Assembly: GCF_002368295.1 (NCBI RefSeq)
Contig: NZ_AP018248.1
Location: 1,955,477 to 2,019,476, forward strand
DNA: 64,000 nucleotides
Source of the DNA: Tolypothrix tenuis PCC 7101
Lineage (GTDB): Bacteria; Cyanobacteriota; Cyanobacteriia; Cyanobacteriales; Nostocaceae
Reading direction: 5' to 3'
Of the stretch, positions 32,784 to 41,227 are shown one piece after another; position 1 is the first letter of the stretch, and every line of letters begins with the position of its first letter. The notes below the pieces were generated by a model, which worked only from the letters and a program-made list of their open reading frames with translations, was not told where the DNA came from and made no database searches. Position numbers and translations under genes: made by a program.

Positions 32784-33416
32784 ATGGTTCAGAGTATAGT
32801 TAAAAATTGGCAAGGAGAACAAGTCGGAGAGACTTCGTTTGATTTGCGCGTTGCCAAAGAAGAAACAGCGGCTCATATTGTACATAGAGCCTTAGTTAGA
32901 CAACAGACTAATGCTCGTCAAGGAACTGCTAGTACAAAAACCCGTTCCGAAGTAAGAGGCGGTGGACGCAAACCTTGGCGGCAAAAAGGTACAGGCCGCG
33001 CTCGCGCTGGTTCTATTCGTTCACCCCTGTGGCGTGGTGGTGGTGTGATCTTCGGGCCCAAACCCAGAGATTTTGATTTAAAAATGAACCGCAAAGAGCG
33101 GCGTTTGGCACTGCGAACAGCTTTTGTCAGCCGTATTGACGATTTGATTGTAGTAGAAGAATTTAGCGAACAGCTATCTCGCCCCAAAACCAAAGAATTA
33201 GTCGCAGCACTAGCGCGTTGGGGAGCTGCTCCAGAAGCTAAGACACTTTTAATTTTGTCTGAAATTGCGGAAAATGTGCACTTGTCAGCCCGCAATGTAG
33301 AAAATTTAAAGGTAATTGCAGCCAATCAGTTAAATGTTTTTGATTTACTGCACGCTGACAAAGTTGTAGTTACAGCCTCAGCTATAGAAAAAATTCAGGA
33401 GGTCTACAGTGCCTAA
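32784..33416 (+). CDS. rplD: 50S ribosomal protein L4
   Basis: 210 aa. Binds 23S domain I and lines the exit tunnel; in other bacteria it also represses its own operon. The tunnel loop has TRSEVRGGGRKPWRQKGTGR and AGSIRSPLWRGGGVIFGPKP. The start is set at ATG 32784 (MVQSIVKNWQ, the family start). The GTG at 32775 lies inside the tandem repeat and would only add repeat-coded residues. The last 8 bases overlap rplW. Confidence 0.96.
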   Translation: MVQSIVKNWQGEQVGETSFDLRVAKEETAAHIVHRALVRQQTNARQGTASTKTRSEVRGGGRKPWRQKGTGRARAGSIRSPLWRGGGVIFGPKPRDFDLKMNRKERRLALRTAFVSRIDDLIVVEEFSEQLSRPKTKELVAALARWGAAPEAKTLLILSEIAENVHLSARNVENLKVIAANQLNVFDLLHADKVVVTASAIEKIQEVYSA

Positions 33417-33723
33417 CTTCGACCCCCGCAACCTCGCTGACTTAATACGTCGCCCAATTGTGACAGAAAAAGCGACCATCCTGATGGAGTTAAACAAATA
33501 CACTTTTGAAGTAACTCCTCAAGCAACTAAACCAGAAATTAAGGCTGCGATTGAAGACTTATTTCAGGTCAAGGTTGTCAAAGTCAATACTTCTAACCCA
33601 CCACGGAAAAAGAAGCGTGTGGGCAAATTTATTGGTTACAAGCCCCAATATAAGAAAGCGATAGTAACAATCGCATCTGGGGATGTAGAGAAGGTTAGAC
33701 AAGTTCTATTCCCAGAGGTCTAA
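33409..33723 (+). CDS. rplW: 50S ribosomal protein L23
   Basis: 104 aa, lies at the tunnel exit and docks trigger factor and SRP. Recognised by LADLIRRPIVTEKAT, the fold core KYTFEVTPQATKPEIKAAIE and VVKVNTSNPPRKKKRVGK. The GTG start overlaps the rplD end by 8 bases and has a GGAGG element inside rplD, so translation is coupled. Confidence 0.96.
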   Translation: MPNFDPRNLADLIRRPIVTEKATILMELNKYTFEVTPQATKPEIKAAIEDLFQVKVVKVNTSNPPRKKKRVGKFIGYKPQYKKAIVTIASGDVEKVRQVLFPEV

Positions 33724-33730
33724 AGCAAAA

Positions 33731-34594
33731 ATGGGTACTCGTTCTTATCGCCCCTATACCCCTAGTACTCGCCAAGTTACAATCTCTGACTTTGCGGAAA
33801 TTACCAAAAGTGAGCCAGAAAAATCGCTCACTAAGTACGTACATCGTCCAAAAGGACGAAATAATCAAGGGCGGATTACAAGCCGTCGTCGGGGTGGCGG
33901 GCACAAACAACTTTACCGCATCATCGATTTTAAAAGAGATAAACGCAACATTGCAGGGACAGTCACAGCAATTGAGTACGATCCCAATCGCAATGCGCGC
34001 ATTGCTCTAGTTTTGTATGAAGATGGTGAAAAACGCTATATTCTCCATCCCAATAACTTAAAAGTTGGGACAAGAATTATTGCTGGGCCAGAATCTCCTA
34101 TTGAAGATGGCAATGCTTTACCTTTAGCGAATATTCCTTTGGGTACCAGCGTTCATAACGTAGAAATGACTCCTGGAAAAGGTGGTCAAATTGTGCGTTC
34201 TGCTGGTGCTACCGCGCAGGTTGTAGCCAAAGAAGGTAATTACGTAACTTTAAAACTACCTTCTGGTGAAGTTCGTTTAATTCGCCGCGAATGTTACGCC
34301 ACAATTGGACAAGTAGGTAACACCGACGCGAGAAACTTGAGTGCTGGTAAAGCTGGGAGAAATCGCTGGAAGGGTCGCCGTCCTAAAGTTAGAGGTAGCG
34401 TCATGAACCCCGTTGACCACCCCCACGGTGGTGGTGAAGGTAGAGCGCCAATTGGGAGATCTGGGCCTGTTACTCCTTGGGGTAAACCGACTTTGGGTGC
34501 TAAAACTCGCAAACCCAAGAAAGCTAGCAGCAAATTCATTGTCCGCCGTCGCCGTAAATCTTCTAAACGCGGTCGTGGTGGTCGTGAATCCTAA
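33731..34594 (+). CDS. rplB: 50S ribosomal protein L2
   Basis: 287 aa, essential for peptidyl transferase and subunit joining. Motifs: RPYTPSTRQVTISDF at the N-terminus, RNNQGRITSRRRGGGHKQLYR, and the catalytic-centre loop PVDHPHGGGEGRAPIGR near residue 232, containing the conserved His. The basic tail is typical (SKFIVRRRRKSSKRGRGG). It starts 7 bases after rplW. Confidence 0.97.
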   Translation: MGTRSYRPYTPSTRQVTISDFAEITKSEPEKSLTKYVHRPKGRNNQGRITSRRRGGGHKQLYRIIDFKRDKRNIAGTVTAIEYDPNRNARIALVLYEDGEKRYILHPNNLKVGTRIIAGPESPIEDGNALPLANIPLGTSVHNVEMTPGKGGQIVRSAGATAQVVAKEGNYVTLKLPSGEVRLIRRECYATIGQVGNTDARNLSAGKAGRNRWKGRRPKVRGSVMNPVDHPHGGGEGRAPIGRSGPVTPWGKPTLGAKTRKPKKASSKFIVRRRRKSSKRGRGGRES

Positions 34595-34609
34595 ATTTAG
34601 TTGTGGGTA

Positions 34610-34706
34610 GTGAGTCAAGAGTGCTGAGTAGAATTGTCCAACTCAACACTAAAAACTCAAAACTCAAAGCTTAAAACTCAGAACTCAGAACTCAGCAATT
34701 AAAAAT
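34610..34706. repeat. ACTCAGA/ACTCAAA tandem repeats between rplB and rpsS
   Basis: Repeated AACTCAAA, AACTCAGA and CTTAAAACTCA units fill the 112-base spacer up to the rpsS ATG. A different heptamer family from the GACAAAT type. Confidence 0.7.
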
Positions 34707-34985
34707 ATGGGTCGTTCTCTTAAAAAAGGTCCTTTCGTAGCCGATCACTTACTCAGCAAAATTGAAAAGCTGAACGCTAAAAACGAAAAACAAGTTATTA
34801 AAACTTGGTCGAGAGCATCGACAATTTTACCCTTAATGGTAGGTCACACGATCGCAGTCCATAACGGACGGCAGCACGTCCCCGTTTTTGTGAATGAGCA
34901 AATGGTAGGTCATAAATTGGGAGAATTTGCCCCCACACGTACCTACAGGGGTCATGGCAAAAGTGACAAAAAATCAGGGAGATAG
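34707..34985 (+). CDS. rpsS: 30S ribosomal protein S19
   Basis: 92 aa, head of the small subunit, pairs with S13. Diagnostic GRSLKKGPFVADHLL, WSRASTILPLMVGHTIAVHNG and HKLGEFAPTRTYRGH. Normal length. The spacer to rplV is 37 bases. The ribosome-binding site is not obvious because the upstream spacer is made of repeats. Confidence 0.97.
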   Translation: MGRSLKKGPFVADHLLSKIEKLNAKNEKQVIKTWSRASTILPLMVGHTIAVHNGRQHVPVFVNEQMVGHKLGEFAPTRTYRGHGKSDKKSGR

Positions 34986-35022
34986 TTAAGAGTCTATTGA
35001 CTCTTGACAACAGGAGAAAATT

Positions 35023-35379
35023 ATGGCTACTGATACAACTGAAGTCAAAGCGATCGCTCGTTTTATCCGCATTTCTCCCTATAAAGTACGTCGTGTACTC
35101 GATCAGATTCGGGGCAGATCGTACCGAGAAGCGCTAATTATCCTAGAATTCATGCCTTATAGAGCCTGTGATCCAGTTTTAAAGGTTCTCAGAAGCGCTG
35201 CTGCTAATGCCGAGCATAATGCTGGTTTAGACCGCGCTCAACTCGTAATTACTCAGGCATACGCAGACCAAGGCCCAGTACTCAAAAGATTCCAACCCAG
35301 AGCGCAGGGTCGAGCTTACCAAATTCGCAAGCCAACGTGTCATATCACTGTAGCTGTAGCCGCAGGCGCTGCGGAATAA
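35023..35379 (+). CDS. rplV: 50S ribosomal protein L22
   Basis: 118 aa, lines the exit tunnel with a beta-hairpin. Seen: KAIARFIRISPYKVRRVLDQ, RSYREALIILEFMPYRA and GRAYQIRKPTCHITV at the loop. An AGGAG-type ribosome-binding site (CAGGAGAAAATT) precedes the ATG. It contains a HIP1 octamer near its start. 52 bases to rpsC. Confidence 0.96.
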   Translation: MATDTTEVKAIARFIRISPYKVRRVLDQIRGRSYREALIILEFMPYRACDPVLKVLRSAAANAEHNAGLDRAQLVITQAYADQGPVLKRFQPRAQGRAYQIRKPTCHITVAVAAGAAE

Positions 35380-35431
35380 TGACTAGACACGAACCCATTG
35401 CGTAAAGTAAGAAATTTTAGAGGAACCATTC

Positions 35432-36193
35432 GTGGGACAAAAGATTCATCCAGTTGGTTTTCGGCTGGGTATTACACAAGAACACCAATCTCGCTGGTTT
35501 GCAGTTCCTGACAAATATCCAGAACTGCTCCAAGAAGACCACAAACTTCGTCAATACATCGAACAAAAGCTAGGCAGACTTGCTCAAAACAACGCTGGCA
35601 TTTCAGAAGTACGGATTGAGCGCAAAGCCGACCAAATCGACTTAGAAGTTCGTACAGCTAGACCTGGCGTAGTAGTAGGTCGTGGTGGTCAAGGTATCGA
35701 ATCCTTACGTACCGGACTGCAAGAACTTTTGGGTAGCAATCGTCAAATTCGCATCAACGTAGTAGAAGTACAACGAGTTGATGCTGATGCTTATTTGATT
35801 GCGGAATATATCGCTCAACAACTAGAACGACGCGTATCTTTCCGTCGCGTAGTCCGCCAAGCGATTCAACGTGCCCAACGCGCTGGTGTTCAAGGCATTA
35901 AAGTTCAAGTTAGCGGACGGCTCAACGGTGCAGAAATTGCTCGTACAGAATGGACTCGTGAAGGTAGAGTACCTCTACATACCTTAAGAGCTGACATTGA
36001 TTACTCTTACTGCACAGCTAAAACCGTTTATGGAATTCTGGGCATTAAAGTATGGGTATTTAAGGGCGAAATCATCCCCGGACAAGAAGAAGCCGCGCCC
36101 GCACCCACATCTCGGGAACGCGAACGTGAACCTCGCCGCCGTCAACAACAACGCCGTCGCCAACAATTTGAAGACCGCTCAAATGAAGGGTAA
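35432..36193 (+). CDS. rpsC: 30S ribosomal protein S3
   Basis: 253 aa, mRNA-entry protein with helicase role. Seen: GQKIHPVGFRLGITQEHQSR, KH domain with RPGVVVGRGGQGIE (GXXG loop), and the C-terminal S3 domain with VQVSGRLNGAEIARTEW. The tail is a Glu/Arg/Gln-rich extension (REREREPRRRQQQRRRQQ), longer than in E. coli. GTG start with GAGGAA upstream. Confidence 0.97.
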   Translation: MGQKIHPVGFRLGITQEHQSRWFAVPDKYPELLQEDHKLRQYIEQKLGRLAQNNAGISEVRIERKADQIDLEVRTARPGVVVGRGGQGIESLRTGLQELLGSNRQIRINVVEVQRVDADAYLIAEYIAQQLERRVSFRRVVRQAIQRAQRAGVQGIKVQVSGRLNGAEIARTEWTREGRVPLHTLRADIDYSYCTAKTVYGILGIKVWVFKGEIIPGQEEAAPAPTSREREREPRRRQQQRRRQQFEDRSNEG

Positions 36194-36280
36194 ACCGTTA
36201 TTAGTCATGAGTCATTAGTCATAAGTAAATGGCAGATGACAAATGACAAATGACAAATGACACATGACAAGTGACAAACC
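36194..36280. repeat. GACAAAT tandem repeats between rpsC and rplP
   Basis: GTCATGAGTCATTAGTCATAAG is followed by several ATGACAAATGACAA units up to the rplP ATG. The two halves are inverted versions of one another, so the spacer can form a hairpin in the mRNA. Confidence 0.75.
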
Positions 36281-36706
36281 ATGTTAAGTCCAAGAAGAAC
36301 TAAATTCCGCAAACAACAGCGCGGACGGATGGAGGGTCTAGCCCACCGTGGTAGCACCCTGAACTTTGGCGATTTCGCACTCCAAGCACAAGAACCCGCT
36401 TGGATTACCTCCAGACAAATCGAGGCTTCTCGTCGAGCCATGACCCGCTACATTCGTCGGGGTGGACAAATCTGGATTCGGATTTTCCCTGATAAACCCG
36501 TAACCATGCGTCCAGCTGAAACCCGGATGGGTTCCGGTAAAGGTAACCCAGAGTTTTGGGTAGCTGTAGTTAAACCAGGGCGGATTTTGTTTGAAATCGC
36601 TGGTGTTTCCGAAGAAGTTGCCCGCGAAGCCATGCGCTTGGCTGCATACAAGCTGCCAATCAAAACTAAATTTATTGTGCGCCCTCAAGTACAGGAGCAG
36701 GAGTAG
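36281..36706 (+). CDS. rplP: 50S ribosomal protein L16
   Basis: 141 aa, binds near the A-site tRNA elbow. N-terminal MLSPRRTKFRKQQRGRM, then GDFALQAQEPAWITSRQIEA and the signature RMGSGKGNPEFWVAVVKPGR. Three bases before rpmC. No ordinary ribosome-binding site is visible inside the repeat spacer. Confidence 0.97.
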   Translation: MLSPRRTKFRKQQRGRMEGLAHRGSTLNFGDFALQAQEPAWITSRQIEASRRAMTRYIRRGGQIWIRIFPDKPVTMRPAETRMGSGKGNPEFWVAVVKPGRILFEIAGVSEEVAREAMRLAAYKLPIKTKFIVRPQVQEQE

Positions 36707-36709
36707 GTT

Positions 36710-36937
36710 ATGCCTCTTCCCAAGATTTCAGAAGCTAGAGAATTAACAGACGAAAAACTGGCTGAGGAAATTGTTGCTGTTAAAAGACAACTATTTCAGT
36801 TGCGGTTGCAAAAAGCGACCAGACAATTAGACAAGCCCCATCAGTTTAAACATGCCCGACATCGCCTAGCACAATTGCTAACGGTAGAAGGAGAACGCAA
36901 ACGGGCAGCAAGTCAACAGTCTCAAGAACAAAAGTAG
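36710..36937 (+). CDS. rpmC: 50S ribosomal protein L29
   Basis: 75 aa two-helix protein near the tunnel exit. Seen: LTDEKLAEEIVAVKRQLFQL, then FKHARHRLAQLLTVEGER. The ATG follows rplP by 3 bases with GGAG inside rplP (CAGGAGCAGGAGTAGGTT), showing coupling. Confidence 0.95.
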   Translation: MPLPKISEARELTDEKLAEEIVAVKRQLFQLRLQKATRQLDKPHQFKHARHRLAQLLTVEGERKRAASQQSQEQK

Positions 36938-36943
36938 GAGATT

Positions 36944-37195
36944 ATGGCAGTCAAAGAACGAGTTGGCTTGGTAGTGAGCGATAAAATGCAAAAAACGGTA
37001 GTAGTAGCCGTAGAAAACCGCGCTCCTCACCCCAAGTACGGCAAAATTGTAGTTCAAACCCGGCGCTATAAAGCTCATGATGAGGACAATCAGTGCAAAG
37101 TGGGCGATCGCGTTCGCATTCAGGAAACTAGACCCCTGAGCAAAACCAAGCGCTGGCAAGTCACAGAAATTCTCAACGCTAAAGCTACAACTTAA
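36944..37195 (+). CDS. rpsQ: 30S ribosomal protein S17
   Basis: 83 aa, primary 16S binder. OB fold with ERVGLVVSDKMQKTVVVAV, HPKYGKIVVQTRRYKAHDE and the loop GDRVRIQETRPLSKTKRW. Six bases after rpmC with an AGGAG site (AGTAGGAGATT). Confidence 0.97.
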   Translation: MAVKERVGLVVSDKMQKTVVVAVENRAPHPKYGKIVVQTRRYKAHDEDNQCKVGDRVRIQETRPLSKTKRWQVTEILNAKATT

Positions 37196-37236
37196 TAGTT
37201 GTTATCGAATTAACAACTGAACAAGGGAGACAAATT

Positions 37237-37605
37237 GTGATTCAACCCCAGACTTACCTGAATGTCGCAGATAATAGTGGTGCCCGGAAGCTAATGTGCA
37301 TCCGCGTATTAGGCGCAGGCAACCGTCGTTATGGTGGCGTGGGTGATAAAATTATTGCCGTTGTCAAAGATGCTCAACCCAACATGGCTGTGAAAAAGTC
37401 AGATGTGGTAGAGGCAGTAATTGTCCGCACGCGTAAAAGTATTAATCGAGACAGCGGTATGAGCATTCGATTTGACGATAATGCCGCAGTGATCATCAAC
37501 AAAGATGGTAATCCCAGAGGCACAAGGGTATTTGGCCCAGTCGCACGGGAACTGCGTGATAAGAACTTCACCAAAATAGTTTCTTTGGCTCCGGAGGTGC
37601 TGTAA
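37237..37605 (+). CDS. rplN: 50S ribosomal protein L14
   Basis: 122 aa, intersubunit bridge protein. Diagnostic IQPQTYLNVADNSGARKLMC, then VVKDAQPNMAVKKSDVVEAV and RGTRVFGPVARELRD. GTG start with AAGGGAG upstream. Its TAA shares one base with the rplX ATG. Confidence 0.97.
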   Translation: MIQPQTYLNVADNSGARKLMCIRVLGAGNRRYGGVGDKIIAVVKDAQPNMAVKKSDVVEAVIVRTRKSINRDSGMSIRFDDNAAVIINKDGNPRGTRVFGPVARELRDKNFTKIVSLAPEVL

Positions 37606-37955
37606 TGGCAAAACAGCCACAACCCAAGGTGTTTCATAAAATGCACGTCAAAACTGGCGATACTGTACAAGTCATCGCTGGTAAAGACAAAGGCAAAGTT
37701 GGTGAAGTGATCAAAGCACTGCCACAACTTAGTAAAGTTATTGTCAAAGGCGTAAATATTAAAACTAAGCACGTGAAGCCCCAACAAGAAGGGGAATCAG
37801 GAAGAATTGTTACCCAAGAATTCCCGATTCATAGCTCCAATGTGATGCTTTACTCCACTAAGCAAAACGTCGCCAGCCGCGTATGCTACACCTTCACCCC
37901 TGAAGGTAAAAAAGTACGGAAGCTCAAGAAAACCGGCGAGATCCTGGATAAATAG
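37605..37955 (+). CDS. rplX: 50S ribosomal protein L24
   Basis: 116 aa, early 50S assembly factor. KOW motif KTGDTVQVIAGKDKGKVGEV, then IVKGVNIKTKHVKPQQEGES. The ATG overlaps the rplN stop (TAATG), with GGAGG 7 bases before it. The following spacer has inverted TCTAAAAT repeats. Confidence 0.97.
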   Translation: MAKQPQPKVFHKMHVKTGDTVQVIAGKDKGKVGEVIKALPQLSKVIVKGVNIKTKHVKPQQEGESGRIVTQEFPIHSSNVMLYSTKQNVASRVCYTFTPEGKKVRKLKKTGEILDK

Positions 37956-37967
37956 TCATCTCCCAAG

Positions 37968-38022
37968 GGACGATTTTAGATGAGATTTTAAATTCAATCT
38001 AAAATCCCAAATCTAAAATCTA
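37968..38022. repeat. AATCTAAAATC repeats with inverted arms between rplX and rplE
   Basis: GATTTTAGATGAGATTTTAA and TCTAAAATCCCAAATCTAAA are opposing copies of one unit and can form an AT-rich hairpin ahead of rplE. Confidence 0.6.
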
Positions 38023-38071
38023 AAATTCGCGCTTCCCTGACCAAGACCAGGGATAAACAGGACAAAAAACT

Positions 38072-38620
38072 ATGGCGACCACAAGACTCAAAACCTTATA
38101 TAACGAGACAATCGTCCCTAAACTGACCAATCAGTTTCAATATACCAACGTTCATCAAGTACCGAAGTTGGTCAAGATTACTGTGAACCGAGGTTTGGGA
38201 GAAGCAGCATCCAACGCTAAAGCACTGGACGCGTCTCTAAACGAAATTGCCCTGATCACTGGTCAAAAACCAGTAGTAACACGGGCGAAAAAGGCGATAG
38301 CTGGCTTCAAAATTCGTCAAGGTATGCCTGTTGGGATCATGGTGACCTTAAGAGGCGAAAGGATGTATGCCTTTCTCGACAGACTTGTTAGCTTATCCCT
38401 ACCCAGAATTAGAGATTTTCGCGGCGTTAGCCCCAAGAGCTTTGACGGACGCGGTAACTACACTCTAGGCGTGCGAGAGCAGCTGATTTTTCCAGAAGTC
38501 GAGTACGACAGCATCGATCAAATCCGTGGTTTAGATATTTCCATCATTACCACAGCGAAAAACGACGAAGAAGGTCGTGCCCTACTGAAAGAACTGGGTA
38601 TGCCTTTTCGCGATCAATAA
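38072..38620 (+). CDS. rplE: 50S ribosomal protein L5
   Basis: 182 aa, binds 5S rRNA. Seen: TRLKTLYNETIVPKLTNQF, TGQKPVVTRAKKAIAGFKIR, VTLRGERMYAFLDRL and the loop PRIRDFRGVSPKSFDGRGNY. ATG with CAGGACAAAAAACT upstream. Confidence 0.97.
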   Translation: MATTRLKTLYNETIVPKLTNQFQYTNVHQVPKLVKITVNRGLGEAASNAKALDASLNEIALITGQKPVVTRAKKAIAGFKIRQGMPVGIMVTLRGERMYAFLDRLVSLSLPRIRDFRGVSPKSFDGRGNYTLGVREQLIFPEVEYDSIDQIRGLDISIITTAKNDEEGRALLKELGMPFRDQ

Positions 38621-38640
38621 GTTCATCTAAAGAGGGAACG

Positions 38641-39042
38641 ATGGCGGCTAACGACACAATTGCAGATATGCTGACGCGCATCCGCAATGCCAACTTGGCG
38701 AGGCATCAAACTACACTAGTGCCCGCAACAAAAATCACCCGTAGTATTGCTAAAGTGCTACGTGAAGAAGGGTTTATTGCTGAATTTGAAGAATCTGGTG
38801 AAGGTGTAAAACGCAATTTGGTGATTGCCTTAAAATACAAAGGGAAAAATCGTCAGCCACTGATTACTGCCCTCAAGCGGGTTAGTAAGCCAGGTTTGCG
38901 AGTTTACTCCAATAGAAAAGATTTACCCAGAGTACTGGGCGGTATCGGCATTGCCATTATTTCAACATCCAGTGGGATTATGACAGACCGCGAAGCGCGT
39001 CGTCAGAACTTGGGTGGAGAAGTACTGTGCTATGTCTGGTAG
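38641..39042 (+). CDS. rpsH: 30S ribosomal protein S8
   Basis: 133 aa, central 16S binder and, in E. coli, translational repressor of the spc operon. Seen: NDTIADMLTRIRNANLARHQ and GIAIISTSSGIMTDREARRQ. It follows rplE by 20 bases (GAGGGAACG before ATG). The rpsN gene found between L5 and S8 in many bacteria is absent, as is usual in cyanobacteria. Confidence 0.97.
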   Translation: MAANDTIADMLTRIRNANLARHQTTLVPATKITRSIAKVLREEGFIAEFEESGEGVKRNLVIALKYKGKNRQPLITALKRVSKPGLRVYSNRKDLPRVLGGIGIAIISTSSGIMTDREARRQNLGGEVLCYVW

Positions 39043-39109
39043 TCATTAGTCATTTGTCATTAACGTAACGGCAAAAGACAAAAGACAGATAACAAAGGAC
39101 AAAATAGTC
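39043..39109. repeat. GTCATTAGTCATTTGTC/AAAGACAAA repeats between rpsH and rplF
   Basis: The spacer combines TAGTCATTAGTCATTTGTCATT with AAAAGACAAAAGACAGATAA. Same inverted layout as other operon spacers. Confidence 0.7.
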
Positions 39110-39658
39110 ATGTCTCGTATTGGTAAACGTCCAATTACTATTCCTGCCAAAGTGCAAGTGGCAATTGATGGCACAAAAGTTGTCGTCAAAGGGCCCAAAG
39201 GAGAACTTTCTCGGGATTTACCTGCCCAAGTGTCAGTCTCCCAAGAAGGCGAAACATTATTAGTAACCCGTAGGGATGAAACTCGTACCTCTAGGCAAAT
39301 GCACGGTTTGAGCCGTACTTTAGTAGCCAACATGGTCGAAGGTGTATCCCAAGGTTTTCAGCGCCGCTTAGAAATCCAAGGTGTTGGTTACCGGGCACAA
39401 GTCCAGGGTCGTAACCTCGTTTTAAACATGGGTTATAGCCATCAGGTACAAATTGAGCCTCCCGATGGTATTCAGTTTGCTGTCGAAGGTACAACTAACG
39501 TCATAGTTAGTGGCTATGACAAGGAAATAGTAGGTAACACAGCAGCAAAAATTCGTGCCGTTCGTCCACCAGAACCATATAAAGGCAAGGGTATTCGCTA
39601 TGCCGGTGAAGTGGTCAGACGTAAAGCTGGTAAGACTGGTAAGAGTGGTAAGAAGTAA
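39110..39658 (+). CDS. rplF: 50S ribosomal protein L6
   Basis: 182 aa, near the factor-binding site. Seen: SRIGKRPITIPAKVQVAIDG, VVKGPKGELSRDLPA and the C-terminal signature RPPEPYKGKGIRYAGEVVRR. Two bases before rplR. Confidence 0.97.
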   Translation: MSRIGKRPITIPAKVQVAIDGTKVVVKGPKGELSRDLPAQVSVSQEGETLLVTRRDETRTSRQMHGLSRTLVANMVEGVSQGFQRRLEIQGVGYRAQVQGRNLVLNMGYSHQVQIEPPDGIQFAVEGTTNVIVSGYDKEIVGNTAAKIRAVRPPEPYKGKGIRYAGEVVRRKAGKTGKSGKK

Positions 39659-39660
39659 AC

Positions 39661-40023
39661 ATGAAACTTACTCGTAGAGAATCAAAAACACGTCGCCATA
39701 GACGTATCCGTGGTAAAGTTCAAGGCTCTCCAGAACGCCCACGTTTAGCGATATTTCGCTCTAATGAGCATATTTATGCTCAAGTGATTGATGATACTCA
39801 GCATCATACTTTGGTTTCGGCTTCAACTGTAGAACCAGAGTTGAAATCAAGTTTAGCGTCAGGCGCTAACCGCGATGCATCAGCGCAAGTGGGTAAACTA
39901 ATCGCAGCGCGATCGCTAGAAAAAGGCATCACCAAAGTAGTATTTGATCGCGGTGGTAACCTATACCACGGTCGCATTCAAGCACTAGCTGATGCAGCAC
40001 GTGAAGCTGGTTTAGATTTCTAA
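39661..40023 (+). CDS. rplR: 50S ribosomal protein L18
   Basis: 120 aa, carries 5S rRNA. Basic N-terminus (KLTRRESKTRRHRRIRGKV), then PRLAIFRSNEHIYAQVIDD and FDRGGNLYHGRIQALADAAR. The start is close to the rplF stop, so translation is probably coupled. Confidence 0.97.
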   Translation: MKLTRRESKTRRHRRIRGKVQGSPERPRLAIFRSNEHIYAQVIDDTQHHTLVSASTVEPELKSSLASGANRDASAQVGKLIAARSLEKGITKVVFDRGGNLYHGRIQALADAAREAGLDF

Positions 40024-40118
40024 AGTCATTTGTCATCAAGTCATTAGTCGTTAGTCATTGGACAAAAGACAAATGACAAAGGACAAATGACAAAAGACAA
40101 AGGACAACTGAGCTAATA
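40024..40118. repeat. GACAAAT tandem repeats between rplR and rpsE
   Basis: GTCATTTGTCATCAAGTCATTAGTCG is followed by GACAAATGACAAAGGACAAATGACAAAAGA. Inverted halves as in the other spacers. Confidence 0.75.
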
Positions 40119-40132
40119 GAGAGCATTTAATT

Positions 40133-40660
40133 ATGGCAACTGGTCGTCGTAAAGCGAACCGCGCAAAAAAAGAAGAAACTAACTGGCAAGAGCGGGTCAT
40201 TCAAATCAGACGGGTGAGCAAGGTCGTTAAAGGTGGTAAAAAACTTAGTTTCCGTGCGATCGTCGTCGTTGGTAATGAACGCGGTCAAGTTGGTGTAGGG
40301 GTAGGCAAAGCCTCAGATGTAATTGGTGCCGTAAAAAAAGGCGTAGCCGACGGCAAAAAACATCTTATTGATATCCCCATTACCAAATCTAACTCCATCC
40401 CTCATCCCATTGATGGTGTGGGTGGCGGAGCTAAAGTCATTATGCGCCCAGCAGCACCCGGTACTGGGGTAATTGCTGGCGGTGCTGTGCGGACGGTACT
40501 GGAATTGGCAGGAGTTCGTAACGTTTTGGCCAAGCAACTCGGTTCCAACAATCCGCTCAACAATGCGAGAGCCGCAGTCAACGCCTTATCAACACTGCGT
40601 ACTTTATCTGAAGTCGCTGAAGACCGGGGTGTTCCTATTGAAAATCTCTACATTATTTAG
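40133..40660 (+). CDS. rpsE: 30S ribosomal protein S5
   Basis: 175 aa, decoding-fidelity protein. Seen: NWQERVIQIRRVSKVVKGGK, the dsRNA-binding-like fold FRAIVVVGNERGQVGVGVGK and the C-terminal domain KVIMRPAAPGTGVIAGGAVR. The next gene is rplO; rpmD (L30), present here in many bacteria, is missing, as is typical for cyanobacteria. Confidence 0.97.
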   Translation: MATGRRKANRAKKEETNWQERVIQIRRVSKVVKGGKKLSFRAIVVVGNERGQVGVGVGKASDVIGAVKKGVADGKKHLIDIPITKSNSIPHPIDGVGGGAKVIMRPAAPGTGVIAGGAVRTVLELAGVRNVLAKQLGSNNPLNNARAAVNALSTLRTLSEVAEDRGVPIENLYII

Positions 40661-40709
40661 TAGAGCCAATTTTGCCTCCTCCTTTGTGTAAAAAAATACT
40701 ATTTACATC

Positions 40710-41156
40710 ATGAGACTCAACGATGTTAAGCCTCAAAAAGGCTCAAAAAAACGCCGTAAGCGCGTAGGTAGAGGTATTTCAGCCGGACAAGGTGCAAGTG
40801 CCGGTTTAGGGATGCGGGGTCAAAAATCCCGTTCTGGTAGTGGTACCAGACCAGGGTTTGAAGGTGGTCAGCAGCCATTGTACCGCCGCTTACCTAAGTT
40901 GAAGGGTTTCCCGATAGTTAATCGGAAAATTTACACTACGATTAATGTAGAGAAGCTAGCTTCTCTCCCTGCTAATACAGAAGTAACTTTGGAATCCTTA
41001 AAAGCAGCAGGTATTCTGACTGCTGTTAAAGGCCCATTGAAAATTTTGGGTAACGGGGAATTGAACGTTCCGCTCACAGTTAAAGCGGCAGCTTTTACGG
41101 GCCAAGCTCGTAGCAAAATTGAGGCGGCTGGAGGAAGTTGTCAAGTTCCAGAGTGA
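40710..41156 (+). CDS. rplO: 50S ribosomal protein L15
   Basis: 148 aa, late 50S assembly. Glycine/basic N-terminal arm (KGSKKRRKRVGRGISAGQG, then RGQKSRSGSGTRPGFEGGQ) and the C-terminal VKAAAFTGQARSKIEAAGG. 71 bases to secY. Confidence 0.97.
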   Translation: MRLNDVKPQKGSKKRRKRVGRGISAGQGASAGLGMRGQKSRSGSGTRPGFEGGQQPLYRRLPKLKGFPIVNRKIYTTINVEKLASLPANTEVTLESLKAAGILTAVKGPLKILGNGELNVPLTVKAAAFTGQARSKIEAAGGSCQVPE

Positions 41157-41227
41157 GCCAGAATAGCGTACTTACAATGCTAGCCAACTCGCTTCCAGCG
41201 CCTGGTTCACGATAAAGGTAGCACTCT

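Noticed and set aside
32918..33325. Minus-strand frame of 135 codons in rplD
   Set aside because: Shadow of a certain ribosomal protein gene; no family features.
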